This document shows, piece by piece, positions 7,622 to 16,149 of a DNA stretch of 34,294 bases. Position 1 is the first letter of the stretch. Each line of letters starts with the position of its first letter. Origin of the DNA: Actinomycetota bacterium. Its GTDB lineage: Bacteria; Actinomycetota; Acidimicrobiia; Acidimicrobiales; Ilumatobacteraceae. The stretch spans positions 1-34,294 of the forward strand of contig CAUJET010000138.1 in assembly GCA_963169665.1 (NCBI GenBank). Reading direction: 5' to 3'. Made by a program: the position numbers and the translations under genes. The notes beneath the pieces are model-generated. The model worked only from the letters and a program-made list of their open reading frames with translations, ran no database searches and was not told where the DNA came from.

Positions 7622-9376
7622 GTGAACTCCCGGCCGGACCGCAACCGCGCCCTGTCCCGACCGACGTCGCGACCGGCCCGCACGAGCGACGCACCAGACC
7701 GCACCGGCGCGCTCGACCCGGGTGAGGACGGTGACCGCCCCGACGCCACGGTCGGTCCGGCCCTCGACCGGCCGCTGCACCTGGTGGGTCTGCCGGCAGC
7801 ACTGCGCAACGTGGCCAGAGCGTGCGCACTGCTGACGATCGCGATCGGCGCCGTGGCGTTGTTCGGCTATGTCACTCGGTGGGCAGCGGCGGTCGAGCTG
7901 TATCGCACGCTGCCACCGATGTACCCGAACGCCGCACTCGGCTTCGTGATCGGCGGCACGAGCGCGATGATCGCCACGAGTCCTGGTCGGGGTCGGCAGC
8001 GCCTCGCCGTCGTCGGATTCGGGCTCGTGCTGCTCGTCGCGGCGATCACCTTCGTGCTGCACCTGTTCGACGTCGGCCCCACGGTGCTCGAGGGGCTGTG
8101 GCCCGACGATCCGTTCGTCCCCGCCACCACGCCCGTTCCCGGACGCCCGGTCGTGGAGACGTGCGTCGCGTTCATGGGCGTGGGCGCGTCCGGCATCCTG
8201 CTCGCCTCGAGGCGGTCGGCCAGATGGTCGCAAGGGCTCGCCCTCGGTGGCGTGTCGGTGGGCGCCGCGGCCGTGCTCGGCTTCGTCATCGGCGTCGACC
8301 GGCAGGGCCTCGGCTCGTCGTTCGTCGTCGTCGGCATGGCCCTCCACACCGGTGTCGCGCTCACCCTGCTCGGCCTCGCCGTGCTGCTCGCGCGGCCCAC
8401 CGTCGGCCTGTTCGCGCGGCTCACCCACGCCGGCCCGAGCGCGCAGCTGAGCCGTCGACTGGTGGCCGTCGTGGTGGTCGCGCCGATCATGCTCACCGCG
8501 ACGAGCGCACTGCTGCAGCGGGCGATGCCCGACAGCCGGTTGGTGCAGTCGACGATGGCCATCGCCCAGGTGCTCGCGCTCGGACTGCTCGTGATGCTCC
8601 CGCTCGCCGCCGCCGACGATGTCGAGCAACGTGCCGAGCGCACCCTGCGCGAGGCGCGGGCGGTGCGCGAGCGAGCAGGGGAACAGGACGTCATCTCTGC
8701 CGCGATCGTCGACCTGCTCCTCGAGCGTCCGCCGACACCGCCGGGCTGGGAGGTCGGGTTCCGGCAGACCGCAGCATTCGCAGCGCTCCCGGGCGACTCG
8801 TGCCAGGTCCTGCTCGCCGATCGCGGCTTCCTCGTCGCGGTCGTCGACGTCGCCGGCCACGGCACCGGCCCGGCACTCCAGGCCCTGCGGCTCCGGTTCG
8901 AGATCGCCGCGCTCTGGCAGTCGGGCGTCGCTGTCGCAGGGATCGCCGATGTGCTCGCCCGCTCGGTGACCGAGATGAACACGATCGCCACCGGCGTGCT
9001 CCTCGCGGTCGACGCCGACGGGGCCGAGTGCGAGTACGTGAACGCCGGCCATCCGGCGGTCCTCGCCGTCACCGGCGCATCGACCGACACCTGGGGCCGC
9101 ACGGCGTCGCTCTTCGGTCTGGGCCCCGCCGAGCACCGTCCGCAACGCCGGGCGCTCGGTCGCGGTGCGCTCCTCACGATCTACACCGACGGCATCATCG
9201 AGTCGCGTTCACCCTCGAGCTCGCTCCTCGGGCCCTCGGCGATCGAACACGCCATCCGCGTGCACGGCCCGGCGGGTCCACAGGCGGTCGCCGATGCCTG
9301 CATCGACGCGGCGCTCGCCCACTCCAACACCCGTCTCCGCGACGATGCGCTCGCGCTCGTCCTCCGGTGCACGTGA
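7622..9376 (+). CDS. Membrane-anchored SpoIIE/PP2C-type serine phosphatase
   Basis: The 584-residue protein has an N-terminal tail of about 55 residues rich in Arg/Asp/Pro. It is followed by about eight hydrophobic segments (residues 65-330) and a short coiled linker (DDVEQRAERTLREARAVRERA). The C-terminal PPM phosphatase domain covers about residues 350-583. Catalytic-site blocks are LPGDSCQVL, VVDVAGHGTGPALQ (metal-binding Asp), EYVNAGHPAVL, LLTIYTDGIIESR and RDDALALVL, in the correct order and spacing for RsbU/SpoIIE enzymes. Such proteins dephosphorylate anti-anti-sigma factors in response to a signal sensed by the N-terminal part. No anti-sigma partner lies next to it. The GTG start gives a long N-terminal tail; no better in-frame start before the first helix was found. 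Confidence 0.87.
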   Translation: MNSRPDRNRALSRPTSRPARTSDAPDRTGALDPGEDGDRPDATVGPALDRPLHLVGLPAALRNVARACALLTIAIGAVALFGYVTRWAAAVELYRTLPPMYPNAALGFVIGGTSAMIATSPGRGRQRLAVVGFGLVLLVAAITFVLHLFDVGPTVLEGLWPDDPFVPATTPVPGRPVVETCVAFMGVGASGILLASRRSARWSQGLALGGVSVGAAAVLGFVIGVDRQGLGSSFVVVGMALHTGVALTLLGLAVLLARPTVGLFARLTHAGPSAQLSRRLVAVVVVAPIMLTATSALLQRAMPDSRLVQSTMAIAQVLALGLLVMLPLAAADDVEQRAERTLREARAVRERAGEQDVISAAIVDLLLERPPTPPGWEVGFRQTAAFAALPGDSCQVLLADRGFLVAVVDVAGHGTGPALQALRLRFEIAALWQSGVAVAGIADVLARSVTEMNTIATGVLLAVDADGAECEYVNAGHPAVLAVTGASTDTWGRTASLFGLGPAEHRPQRRALGRGALLTIYTDGIIESRSPSSSLLGPSAIEHAIRVHGPAGPQAVADACIDAALAHSNTRLRDDALALVLRCT

Positions 9377-9389
9377 GGTCGTCGCCGGT

Positions 9390-9404
9390 CCGACGAACCG
9401 TCGG
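9390..9404. terminator. Short GC hairpin after the phosphatase gene
   Basis: CCGACG-AAC-CGTCGG begins 14 nt after the stop at 9376. It is a plausible transcript-end hairpin without a T-run. Confidence 0.4.
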
Positions 9405-9420
9405 CGTCCGTGACGTTCGG

Positions 9421-9435
9421 CCCTGGTGACCAGGG
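9421..9435. promoter_or_regulatory. 15-bp dyad (operator candidate)
   Basis: CCCTGGT-G-ACCAGGG is a perfect 7-bp inverted repeat about one base centre, located 24 nt before the ATG of the ferritin-like gene. The position suits a repressor site, but no regulator is known. Confidence 0.35.
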
Positions 9436-9458
9436 GCGCCGACCTGCAAGCTGCTTCC

Positions 9459-9944
9459 ATGAGCGCTGTCGACATTCCCTATGGCCTGAGCGAGATCGAG
9501 GGGGAGCTCTACGAGCACCTCGTCACCCACGCAGAATTCGAGATGAAGCTGATGGCCAAGTACGAGGCGCTCGCCACCTCGTCGACGCCGTGGGTCGGTT
9601 TCCTCGCCGGGCTCATCGCCGAGGACGAGGAACGCCACCACCGCCTCTACGACCAGTGGGCGGAGTCGTTGCGCTCCCTGGTGCAGCGTGAGAGCGGCGA
9701 GGGGCTGCCCGACCTCGGGACGCCCGACGACCCGGCGGCGTTGGTGGCCACCACCGATGCGCTGCTCGAGTACGAGCGCAAGGACCTGAAGGAACTGCGC
9801 CGTCTGGAGAAGGCGATCGACGACGTCAAGGACACGACCGTCTGGGCGCTGGTGCTCGAGGTGATGCGCGCCGACACACACAAGCACATCGCGATCCTCG
9901 AGTTCGTGCGCCACCAGGCGAAGCTCGCGCAGAAGGGCAAGTAG
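9459..9944 (+). CDS. Ferritin-like four-helix protein
   Basis: The 161-residue protein is almost entirely helical. Possible metal-ligand or ligand-like positions are spread over four helices: AEFEMKLMAKYEAL, AEDEERHHRLYDQW, EYERKDLKELRRLEKA and ADTHKHIAILEFV. This resembles ferritin-like or rubrerythrin-like bundles in which Glu and His from four helices bind metal, though the exact ExxH pairs are degenerate (EERHH; THKH). Function is probably metal or redox related, but not assignable with confidence. ATG 9459 is preferred over the upstream GTG at 9426, because that GTG lies inside the perfect 15-bp dyad and the extension is not helix-like. Confidence 0.65.
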   Translation: MSAVDIPYGLSEIEGELYEHLVTHAEFEMKLMAKYEALATSSTPWVGFLAGLIAEDEERHHRLYDQWAESLRSLVQRESGEGLPDLGTPDDPAALVATTDALLEYERKDLKELRRLEKAIDDVKDTTVWALVLEVMRADTHKHIAILEFVRHQAKLAQKGK

Positions 9945-10087
9945 CCCGGAGCGGGCGGTGCTGTCCGTCGCCGTTTGACGGTACGGCCGTCGAGTTCTGA
10001 TCATCTCTTGTCGCGGTCGCTCCAGCGGGTTGCCGATGACTTCGACGGGCGCGAACCGGGGGGTCCGGGCGCCGGGAGGTCGGGGAC

Positions 10088-10954
10088 ATGAAGCGGTCAG
10101 CACGTTGGTCGGTCGGTGCGCTGGTGGCGTTGCCGCTCGTGACGGTGACGACGATGGCGTTCGCGTCGTCGGGGTCGAACATCAGCGATCAGGTCGTCGC
10201 GTGTCGCAGCTCGAGCGGGTACCTGCGCATCCCCGAGGACGGCCGCGGCTGCCGCCGCGGCGAGGAGCAGGTGGTGTGGAACATCACGGGTCCCGCCGGT
10301 GCGCCGGGTCCCGCAGGCCCCGCCGGTCCCGCAGGGTCCGATGGAGCCGATGGAGCCGATGGAGCCGCCGGTCCTGCTGGCGCACAGGGGCCCGCAGGTC
10401 CTGCCGGCCCCCCAGGACCCGCAGGCGCTCCCGGTGCCGGATGTGCCACGTCGTGCGAGGCGCTGCCGGGCGTGGACATCTACCTGAAGATCGCCGGCAT
10501 CGACGGTTCGTCGATGTCGGAACGACATGCCCGCGAGATCGAGCTCACCGGGTACCGCTTCGACGCCCAGAACACCGTCGAGATCGGACCCGGCTCGGGC
10601 GGCGGCTCCGGCGTCGGCAAGGTGAACTTCGGGCCGCTCGTGGTGTCGAAGCTGCTCGACGTGTCGAGTCCGCCGATCATGCTCGCCGTCGCGACGGGCC
10701 AGGTGATCCCTGAGGTCACGCTCACGGTGGAGCGCCCCGGCGAGGGCCCGACACGCATCGCCGAGATCGTGCTCACCGACGTGGTCATCGGCGAGTTCAG
10801 CGACGAGAGCGAGGAACCCGCGCAGTTCCCCGGTGACCAGATCCTGCTGAACTACGGGACGATCCGCTTCACGGTGTTCCCCCAGAACCCCGACGGCTCC
10901 GAAGGGACCCCCGTGACGGTGGGGTGGGACGTGATCGCCAACAGCAACCTCTGA
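10088..10954 (+). CDS. Secreted collagen-repeat protein with Hcp-like C-terminal domain
   Basis: The 288-residue protein has an N-terminal signal peptide (MKRSARW..., cleavage near ASS at about residue 28) and a short cysteine-containing module (Cys39, Cys55). About 17 collagen-type Gly-X-Y triplets follow (residues 68-117), then a Cys pair (119, 123), and a C-terminal domain from about residue 128. That domain resembles the Hcp tube protein of type VI secretion: DIYLKIAGIDGSS, HAREIELTGYRF, FGPLVVSKLLDVSSPPIMLAVATGQ and the EVTLTVER and EIVLTDVVIGEFS strands follow the Hcp order. Actinobacteria are not known for canonical type VI machines, so a free secreted ring-forming or adhesive role is more likely. 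GGGAGGT about 8 nt before the ATG gives a good ribosome binding site. Confidence 0.75.
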   Translation: MKRSARWSVGALVALPLVTVTTMAFASSGSNISDQVVACRSSSGYLRIPEDGRGCRRGEEQVVWNITGPAGAPGPAGPAGPAGSDGADGADGAAGPAGAQGPAGPAGPPGPAGAPGAGCATSCEALPGVDIYLKIAGIDGSSMSERHAREIELTGYRFDAQNTVEIGPGSGGGSGVGKVNFGPLVVSKLLDVSSPPIMLAVATGQVIPEVTLTVERPGEGPTRIAEIVLTDVVIGEFSDESEEPAQFPGDQILLNYGTIRFTVFPQNPDGSEGTPVTVGWDVIANSNL

Positions 10955-11008
10955 CGGTCGCGCGTCGATCGATCGGTCGGATGTCGCGTACGGTGGGCGC
11001 GCCCCGGG

Positions 11009-14000
11009 TCAGAGCAGGTTCGACCGCCCGTCGAGCCAGGCCGCGAGCTCGGTGCCGAGCAGCGCGATGTGCTCACCCTCCTCGGCGGCGAGCTCGCGGT
11101 AGAGGCGGGCCGCAGCCGGGTGCTCGTCGTCGGTCGGCGCCGACCGCACGAACAGGTCGCGGGCGCGTTCTTCGAGTTCGATCGCCACACGGAGCAGGCC
11201 CTCGGGATCCTCGGGCACGTCGTGGTGCCCGAGATGCCGCGAGGCGCGGTGCAGCGCGTGGCCGGTGACTGCGTCGCCCAGATCGTCCGTCGCGACGTGA
11301 TATCGACGCGTGAGCGTCGCCAGGTGTTCGCGCTCCATCTCGGCGAGCCGGCCGAACAGGTCGTGCAGCACCGGGTCGGCCGTGGCCGTGGCCGCCTCGG
11401 TGTAGAAGCCGACGCCGCCGAGTTCGATCTCGAACGCCGTGCGCAGCGCCGCCAGACCGGCGTCGTCCACGATCGGCTCCGCCTCGTTCGTCAGGAGCTC
11501 GAGCGCACCGTCGCACGCGGGGCAGCGTCCGTAGGGGAACGCAAAGCCCTCGCTGCGTTTGGCACACGCGGTGCATCGCCACGCAACACCGGCGTCGGCG
11601 CAGCAGACCGGTGACTCCCCGTGGTCTCTCTCGGCATCGTCGCTCTCGCCGTCGTCTCCTTCGCCATCGCCGATCGCTCGGCGGCATCGAGGGCAGCGCG
11701 GCCCTGCGGTGGCGCCGAGTCCCGCGTCCGACTCGTTCGACGTGTGGCCGTTCGTCGCAGCGTCGCCCGTGAGGAACGCCGCGATCGCCGCGGCGGCACG
11801 TCGGCCGGCACCCATGGCGAGGATCACCGTGGCACCGCCCGTGACGATGTCGCCGCCTGCGAACACGCCGGGCAGGTTGGTCGCCTGGGTCACCGGATCT
11901 GCGGCGACGTAGCCGCGGGCGTCGAGCTGCAGCCCTGCTGTCGATCGGGTCACGATCGGGTTGGGGTTGGTGCCGAGCGCGACGATCACCGAGTCGCAGA
12001 CCAACTCCTCGACCTCGCCGGTGCCGACGGGCGACCGGCGCCCGCGCTCGTCGGGCTCGCCGAGCTGCATACGTTCGACCACCATGCCACGCACGTCGCC
12101 CAGGGCGTCGGTGAGCACCTCACGAGGATTGTGGAGGAACAGGAACTCGACGCCCTCCTCCTCCGCATGGCGCAACTCCTCCAACCTCGCCGGCGCCTCG
12201 GCACGGCTGCGCCGATACACGCAGCGCACGCGCCGGGCGCCCAGTCGGCGGGCGACGCGGAGGCAGTCCATCGCCGTGTTGCCCGCCCCCACGACCACGA
12301 CGTCGTCGCCGAGGCCAACCGGTGTGTCGAGGTGTGGGAAGCGGTCGGCGCCCATGAGGTTCACCCGCGTGAGGAATTCGTTCGCGCTCGACACCTGCCC
12401 GGCGTTCTCGCCCGGGATGCCGAGGAAGCTCGGCGCGCCGGCCCCCACGCCGAGGAACACCGCGTCGAAGTCGCGCGCACCGAGCAGGTCGGCCACCGTG
12501 AACGTGCGACCCACCACGACGTCGGTCTGGAACTCGACGCCGAGTTCGACGAGCCGATCGACTTCGCGGTCGATGATGTCGCGCGGGAGCCGGAACGACG
12601 GAATGCCATAGCGGAGCACGCCGCCGGCGACGTGCAGTGCTTCGAGCACGGTGACCGACACACCGGCGCGGGCGAGATCGGCCGCGCAGGCGAGGCCCGC
12701 CGGGCCCGAACCGACCACCGCGACACGTGAGCCGTGCAGCGGGTTCGACGTCACGGATGTCACGGGTTCCTCCGCGATCGCTGTGGCCGCGACGCGCCCG
12801 TGATCGCCGACGAACCGTTCGAGCCGCCCGATCGCGACGGGCTCGAGTTTGCGGCCGATCACACATTGGCTCTCGCATTGGCTCTCCTGCGGGCAGACAC
12901 GTCCGCAGACCGAGGGCAGCACGTTCGTCTCCTGGATGACGGCGAGCGCGCCGTCCACGTCCTTCACGAGGAGGTGGCGGATGAACCGCGGGATGTCGAC
13001 CGAGACCGGACAGCCCGAGATGCACGTCGGCCGACTGCACTGCAGGCACCGCTCGGCCTCCCGCAACGCCTCGCTGAGCGAGTAGCCGAGCGACACCTCG
13101 TCGAACGTGCGCGACCTGGCGGCGGCGTCACGCTCGGGCATCGGCACCTTCGTCGGTTCGATCTCGCGCAGCTTCTTGTACGTGCGCCGGCCCTCGACGA
13201 AGAGCTGCTGCTCGACCGCGCAACGATGCTCGTAGTCGTCGCGGGCGCGTCGCTCGTCGTGTACGAACCGTCGCTGGCGCGACACGAGCTCGTCGAAGTC
13301 CACCTGGTGCGCGTCGAAGTCAGGCCCGTCGACACACGCGAACCGCGTCGCTCCGTCGACGCTCACGCGGCACGACCCGCACATACCGGTGCCGTCGACC
13401 ATGATCGAGTTGAGCGACACCGAGGTCGGCACGCCCGGGCCGCGGGTGACCTCGGCGCACGCGCGCATCATCGGCAGCGGACCGATCGCGACCACGAGGT
13501 CGGGTCGGTCGTCGGCCACCACCTCGGCGAGCGCGTCGGTGACGAATCCCGGACGACCTGCGCTGCCGTCGTCGGTGCACACGATCAAGCGATCGGCCAG
13601 AGACGCCATGCGGTCGTGCCAGAACTCGAGTTCGGCGGAGCGGAACCCCACGATCACCGTCGTGCGATTGCCCGCCTCGGCGAACGCGCGCAGCTGCGGA
13701 TAGATCGGCGCGACGCCCAGACCACCGCCCACGAGCGCCACGTGACCGACCCGCTCGATGGGCGGCGGGACGCCGAGCGGTCCGACGAAGTCGGCGATCG
13801 CATCACCCTGGGCGTACCGGTCGCGCATCTCCACGGTCGAACGGCCGAGCGCCTGCACCACCACGGTCACGGTCCCGGCGATCGGATCGAAGTCGGCGAT
13901 CGTGAGCGGTACGCGCTCGGAGCCCTCGTGCAGCCGCACCATCACGAACTGACCGGCGTGCGCCGAAGCCGCCACGTCGGGTGCCTCGACGTCCCACAGG

Positions 14001-14044
14001 AACGTGGTGGAGGTCAGCTCCTCTCGCCGGACGATGGTGAACAT
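11009..14044 (-). CDS. Fused NfnA-NfnB-type oxidoreductase with C-terminal rubrerythrin-like domain
   Basis: The 1011-residue protein joins three parts. Residues 1-270 match the ferredoxin-NADP reductase-like subunit of NfnAB and SudAB: NAD site GGGLGVAP (106-113) and [2Fe-2S] cysteines 222, 225 and 237. Residues 285-760 match the GltD-like subunit: two cysteine groups for [4Fe-4S] clusters (333, 336, 341, 345 and 380, 384, 390, 394), a FAD fold (VAVVGSGPAGLA, from 441) and a second nucleotide fold (VVVVGAGNTAMD, from 582). Residues 780-1011 hold CxxC zinc- or rubredoxin-like pairs and a ferritin-like bundle with EREH (904-907) and EEGEH (988-992). Expected activity is NAD(P)H/ferredoxin electron transfer. 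The last part may deliver electrons to oxygen or peroxide, or bind a metal. The first two subunits are usually separate proteins. Confidence 0.88.
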   Translation of the reverse strand: MFTIVRREELTSTTFLWDVEAPDVAASAHAGQFVMVRLHEGSERVPLTIADFDPIAGTVTVVVQALGRSTVEMRDRYAQGDAIADFVGPLGVPPPIERVGHVALVGGGLGVAPIYPQLRAFAEAGNRTTVIVGFRSAELEFWHDRMASLADRLIVCTDDGSAGRPGFVTDALAEVVADDRPDLVVAIGPLPMMRACAEVTRGPGVPTSVSLNSIMVDGTGMCGSCRVSVDGATRFACVDGPDFDAHQVDFDELVSRQRRFVHDERRARDDYEHRCAVEQQLFVEGRRTYKKLREIEPTKVPMPERDAAARSRTFDEVSLGYSLSEALREAERCLQCSRPTCISGCPVSVDIPRFIRHLLVKDVDGALAVIQETNVLPSVCGRVCPQESQCESQCVIGRKLEPVAIGRLERFVGDHGRVAATAIAEEPVTSVTSNPLHGSRVAVVGSGPAGLACAADLARAGVSVTVLEALHVAGGVLRYGIPSFRLPRDIIDREVDRLVELGVEFQTDVVVGRTFTVADLLGARDFDAVFLGVGAGAPSFLGIPGENAGQVSSANEFLTRVNLMGADRFPHLDTPVGLGDDVVVVGAGNTAMDCLRVARRLGARRVRCVYRRSRAEAPARLEELRHAEEEGVEFLFLHNPREVLTDALGDVRGMVVERMQLGEPDERGRRSPVGTGEVEELVCDSVIVALGTNPNPIVTRSTAGLQLDARGYVAADPVTQATNLPGVFAGGDIVTGGATVILAMGAGRRAAAAIAAFLTGDAATNGHTSNESDAGLGATAGPRCPRCRRAIGDGEGDDGESDDAERDHGESPVCCADAGVAWRCTACAKRSEGFAFPYGRCPACDGALELLTNEAEPIVDDAGLAALRTAFEIELGGVGFYTEAATATADPVLHDLFGRLAEMEREHLATLTRRYHVATDDLGDAVTGHALHRASRHLGHHDVPEDPEGLLRVAIELEERARDLFVRSAPTDDEHPAAARLYRELAAEEGEHIALLGTELAAWLDGRSNLL

Positions 14045-14136
14045 GGCCCCTGCACTGTGCCGGGACCGCCGAGCCCCTCCCTAGGGCCGAAGGTCACGGA
14101 GCGGCCTCAGCCCACGGTCGGGCCGGGTCGGGTCGT

Positions 14137-14598
14137 TCAGCCGGAGCCGTCGATCTCGGCGAGCACCTCGCCGATGATGCGGGTCGCCGTGTGTGGCGGC
14201 AGCGGGTCGCCGCCCTCGGCCTCGGCCACCTCGCCGGCGAAGGCAGTGACCGACGGGGTGCCGCCGACGAGCACGTGACGCAGCGCCTCGCCGCCGGCCT
14301 CGGGGTCGTCGAGCGCGGCGACCGCGTCGGCCACGTGCTCGCGATCCTCCGCGACGGCGTGGACGACCTGCATCGCCTGCTCACGGCCGCTGGCCGTCGA
14401 CACCGCCACCTCCTGGTCGGGACGCTGCTGGGCGTCCCACTGGGCGAGCGCCTCGACGTAGCCGCCCTCGCCGGGCCGGATCGTCATCTCCGTCGGGCCA
14501 GGGGTGGGCGCCACGCCGTCGTCGCCGCCGTCGTCCGCGTGTCGGCCGGGGATGACCGGAATGGTGAGCGAGCCGTCGTCGTGTCGAGTGATGTCCAT
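14137..14598 (-). CDS. Hypothetical acidic soluble protein
   Basis: This is a 153-residue protein with no family I recognise. It begins MDITRHDDGSLTIPVIPG, then has a Gly/Asp-rich stretch and several helices. There is no signal peptide or membrane segment. The longer frame begins 51 nt upstream (GTG at 14649), but its extra 17 residues look like untranslated DNA, so the ATG at 14598 is preferred. It lies between the large oxidoreductase gene (same strand, about 90 nt apart) and the tRNA (opposite strand), at the outer edge of the presumed integrated element. Coding bias (third-position GC) supports a real gene. Confidence 0.55.
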   Translation of the reverse strand: MDITRHDDGSLTIPVIPGRHADDGGDDGVAPTPGPTEMTIRPGEGGYVEALAQWDAQQRPDQEVAVSTASGREQAMQVVHAVAEDREHVADAVAALDDPEAGGEALRHVLVGGTPSVTAFAGEVAEAEGGDPLPPHTATRIIGEVLAEIDGSG

Positions 14599-14700
14599 GC
14601 TCGCCTGTACCCATCGGGCAGCCTCGTGAGCCCGCAAGGGTCCCGACACGGCCGCGTGGCTCTAACCTGACGGCCCGGGCGCGTCCACGGACCGCCGCCC

Positions 14701-14773
14701 GCCCCTTTAGCTCAATGGTTAGAGCAGCGGACTTTTAATCCGTTGGTTCTGGGTTCGAGTCCCAGAGGGGGCA
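14701..14773 (+). tRNA. tRNA-Lys (anticodon TTT)
   Basis: A full cloverleaf can be drawn: acceptor GCCCCTT/AGGGGGC, D-arm GCTC...GAGC, anticodon arm GCGGA-CTTTTAA-TCCGT with anticodon TTT, T-arm CTGGG-TTCGAGT-CCCAG and discriminator A. CCA is encoded directly after (14774-14776). The 3' half of the gene is a classical target for tyrosine integrases, and an integrase gene starts 96 nt downstream on the same strand, so this is very likely the attachment site of the element that follows. TAACCT near 14662 could be the -10 box of the tRNA promoter. Confidence 0.96.
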
Positions 14774-14833
14774 CCACGAAAGGCCTGGTCAGAGTGCATT
14801 TGCTCGACCGGGATTCGTTCCCCGCTACAGTTC

Positions 14834-14854
14834 CTGCCGCGAATCTGCCGCGAA
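14834..14854. repeat. Two 10-bp direct repeats (11-bp period) between tRNA and integrase
   Basis: CTGCCGCGAA occurs at 14834-14843 and 14845-14854. The 11-bp period places both copies on the same face of the helix. In tRNA-targeting elements such repeats beside the core site often bind integrase arms or excisionase; here that is inferred from position only. Confidence 0.5.
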
Positions 14855-14868
14855 AGGGTGGGTCGAAA

Positions 14869-16011
14869 ATGGGGACGATGCGTGAACGGGCGCCGGGCAC
14901 GTGGGAACTGATCGTGTCGACCGGACGCGATGCGAGCACCGGGTCGTACCGCCGCGTCATCCGCACGGTGAAGGGGCTCACCAAGCGCGAGGCGAAGGCG
15001 GCTCTGGCCGAGCTCGAGGTGTCGGTCGCGCAGGGTCGCGTCGGGGCCGATGATCCGACGCTCGCGGTCTTGCTCGAGCGGTGGATGGAGCACCTCACCG
15101 CAATCGGCCGCGCCGACACGACGCTCTACAACTATCGCAGGAACATCAACAAGGAGATCGTTCCGGCGCTCGGGACGATCCGCCTGTCGAAGCTGACGGC
15201 GCAGGACATCGACCGCCTGTACGTCAAGCTGCGCAAGCGGAACCTGAAGCCGGCGACGATCCATCAGGTGCACGCCGTCCTGCGCGGATCGTTGAACCAG
15301 GCGATCCGTTGGGGACTCGTGCACCGCAATGTCGCGACGCTCGCGTCTCCTCCGCCGCTCGAGCAGAGCGAGCTCCAGCCGCCGGAACCGGAGATGGTGC
15401 GTGCCTTGCTCCGTGAGGCCTTCGCACACGACCCGATGTTCGGCCTCTACGTCCGCATGGCGATCGCGATCGGGGCCCGTCGCGCCGAGATCTGTGGACT
15501 TCGATGGACCGACGTCGACCTCGATGCCGGGACGGTGTCGGTGATGCGGAGCCACATCGCGATCCCAGGTGCGCGAGGCGACCGCCCGACGAAGACCAGG
15601 TCCACTCGAACCGTGTCGCTCGATCCGGGCACGGTGGAGGCGCTGCGCGATGCGTGGGCCGAGGCGATGCGCATCGCAGCGATGGCCGGGATGAACGAGC
15701 ACCAGCGACGTCTGCACTACGTGTTCAGCTTCGAGCCACTCGGCCGAGAGGCGTGGCGGCCCGACGTGCCGAGCAAGAGGTGGGAAGTCGTCCGCGAGCG
15801 CGTGCCTGGCGGAGTCGCCGTCCGCCTGCACGACCTACGCCACTTCCAGGCCACCCAGCTGCTCGACGCCGGTGTGCCGGTGCCGACTGTTGCAGCGCGT
15901 CTTGGCCATGCCAGCGGCACGACGACGATGAACGTCTACGCCCACCGCACCCGTCGCGGCGACGCCCAGGCGGCACGTGTGGTGGCCGATTTCCTCACCG
16001 AACCGGACTGA
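14869..16011 (+). CDS. Tyrosine-type site-specific integrase
   Basis: The 380-residue protein has an AP2-like N-terminal arm-binding region (GTWELIVSTGRDASTGSYRRVIRTVKG), a core-binding SAM-like domain (DPTLAVLLERWMEHL... to about residue 155) and the catalytic domain. Catalytic residues are visible: Arg in IGARRAEICGLRW, Lys in TKTRSTRTV, the HDLRH block, His in LGHASGTTT and Tyr in MNVYAHR. This is the usual phage/ICE integrase architecture and size. The frame stays open upstream into the tRNA 3' half, but ATG 14869 is chosen because the arm domain begins there and GAAAGGGTGG precedes it. It would integrate and excise the element at the adjacent tRNA-Lys. Confidence 0.93.
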   Translation: MGTMRERAPGTWELIVSTGRDASTGSYRRVIRTVKGLTKREAKAALAELEVSVAQGRVGADDPTLAVLLERWMEHLTAIGRADTTLYNYRRNINKEIVPALGTIRLSKLTAQDIDRLYVKLRKRNLKPATIHQVHAVLRGSLNQAIRWGLVHRNVATLASPPPLEQSELQPPEPEMVRALLREAFAHDPMFGLYVRMAIAIGARRAEICGLRWTDVDLDAGTVSVMRSHIAIPGARGDRPTKTRSTRTVSLDPGTVEALRDAWAEAMRIAAMAGMNEHQRRLHYVFSFEPLGREAWRPDVPSKRWEVVRERVPGGVAVRLHDLRHFQATQLLDAGVPVPTVAARLGHASGTTTMNVYAHRTRRGDAQAARVVADFLTEPD

Positions 16012-16149
16012 CAGGCGAGAGGGCCCGACTCCTCGAGATGTCGGCGTCGCGTGGCCGACCGCACACCACTTGTGGGATTCCTGTGACGATCTCGTTGCGG
16101 GGGCGACCAGATTTCACCGCGGGCCTGTTTTCGCGTCCGGTTGTCCCAT

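Noticed and set aside
7604..9145. Long minus-strand frame opposite the phosphatase gene
   Set aside because: Its composition (His/Arg/Gly-rich, no domains) is that of an antisense frame in GC-rich coding DNA; the plus strand has clear phosphatase motifs.
11621..14278. Long plus-strand frames opposite the oxidoreductase gene
   Set aside because: No recognisable domains; the minus strand encodes intact flavin and iron-sulphur motifs.
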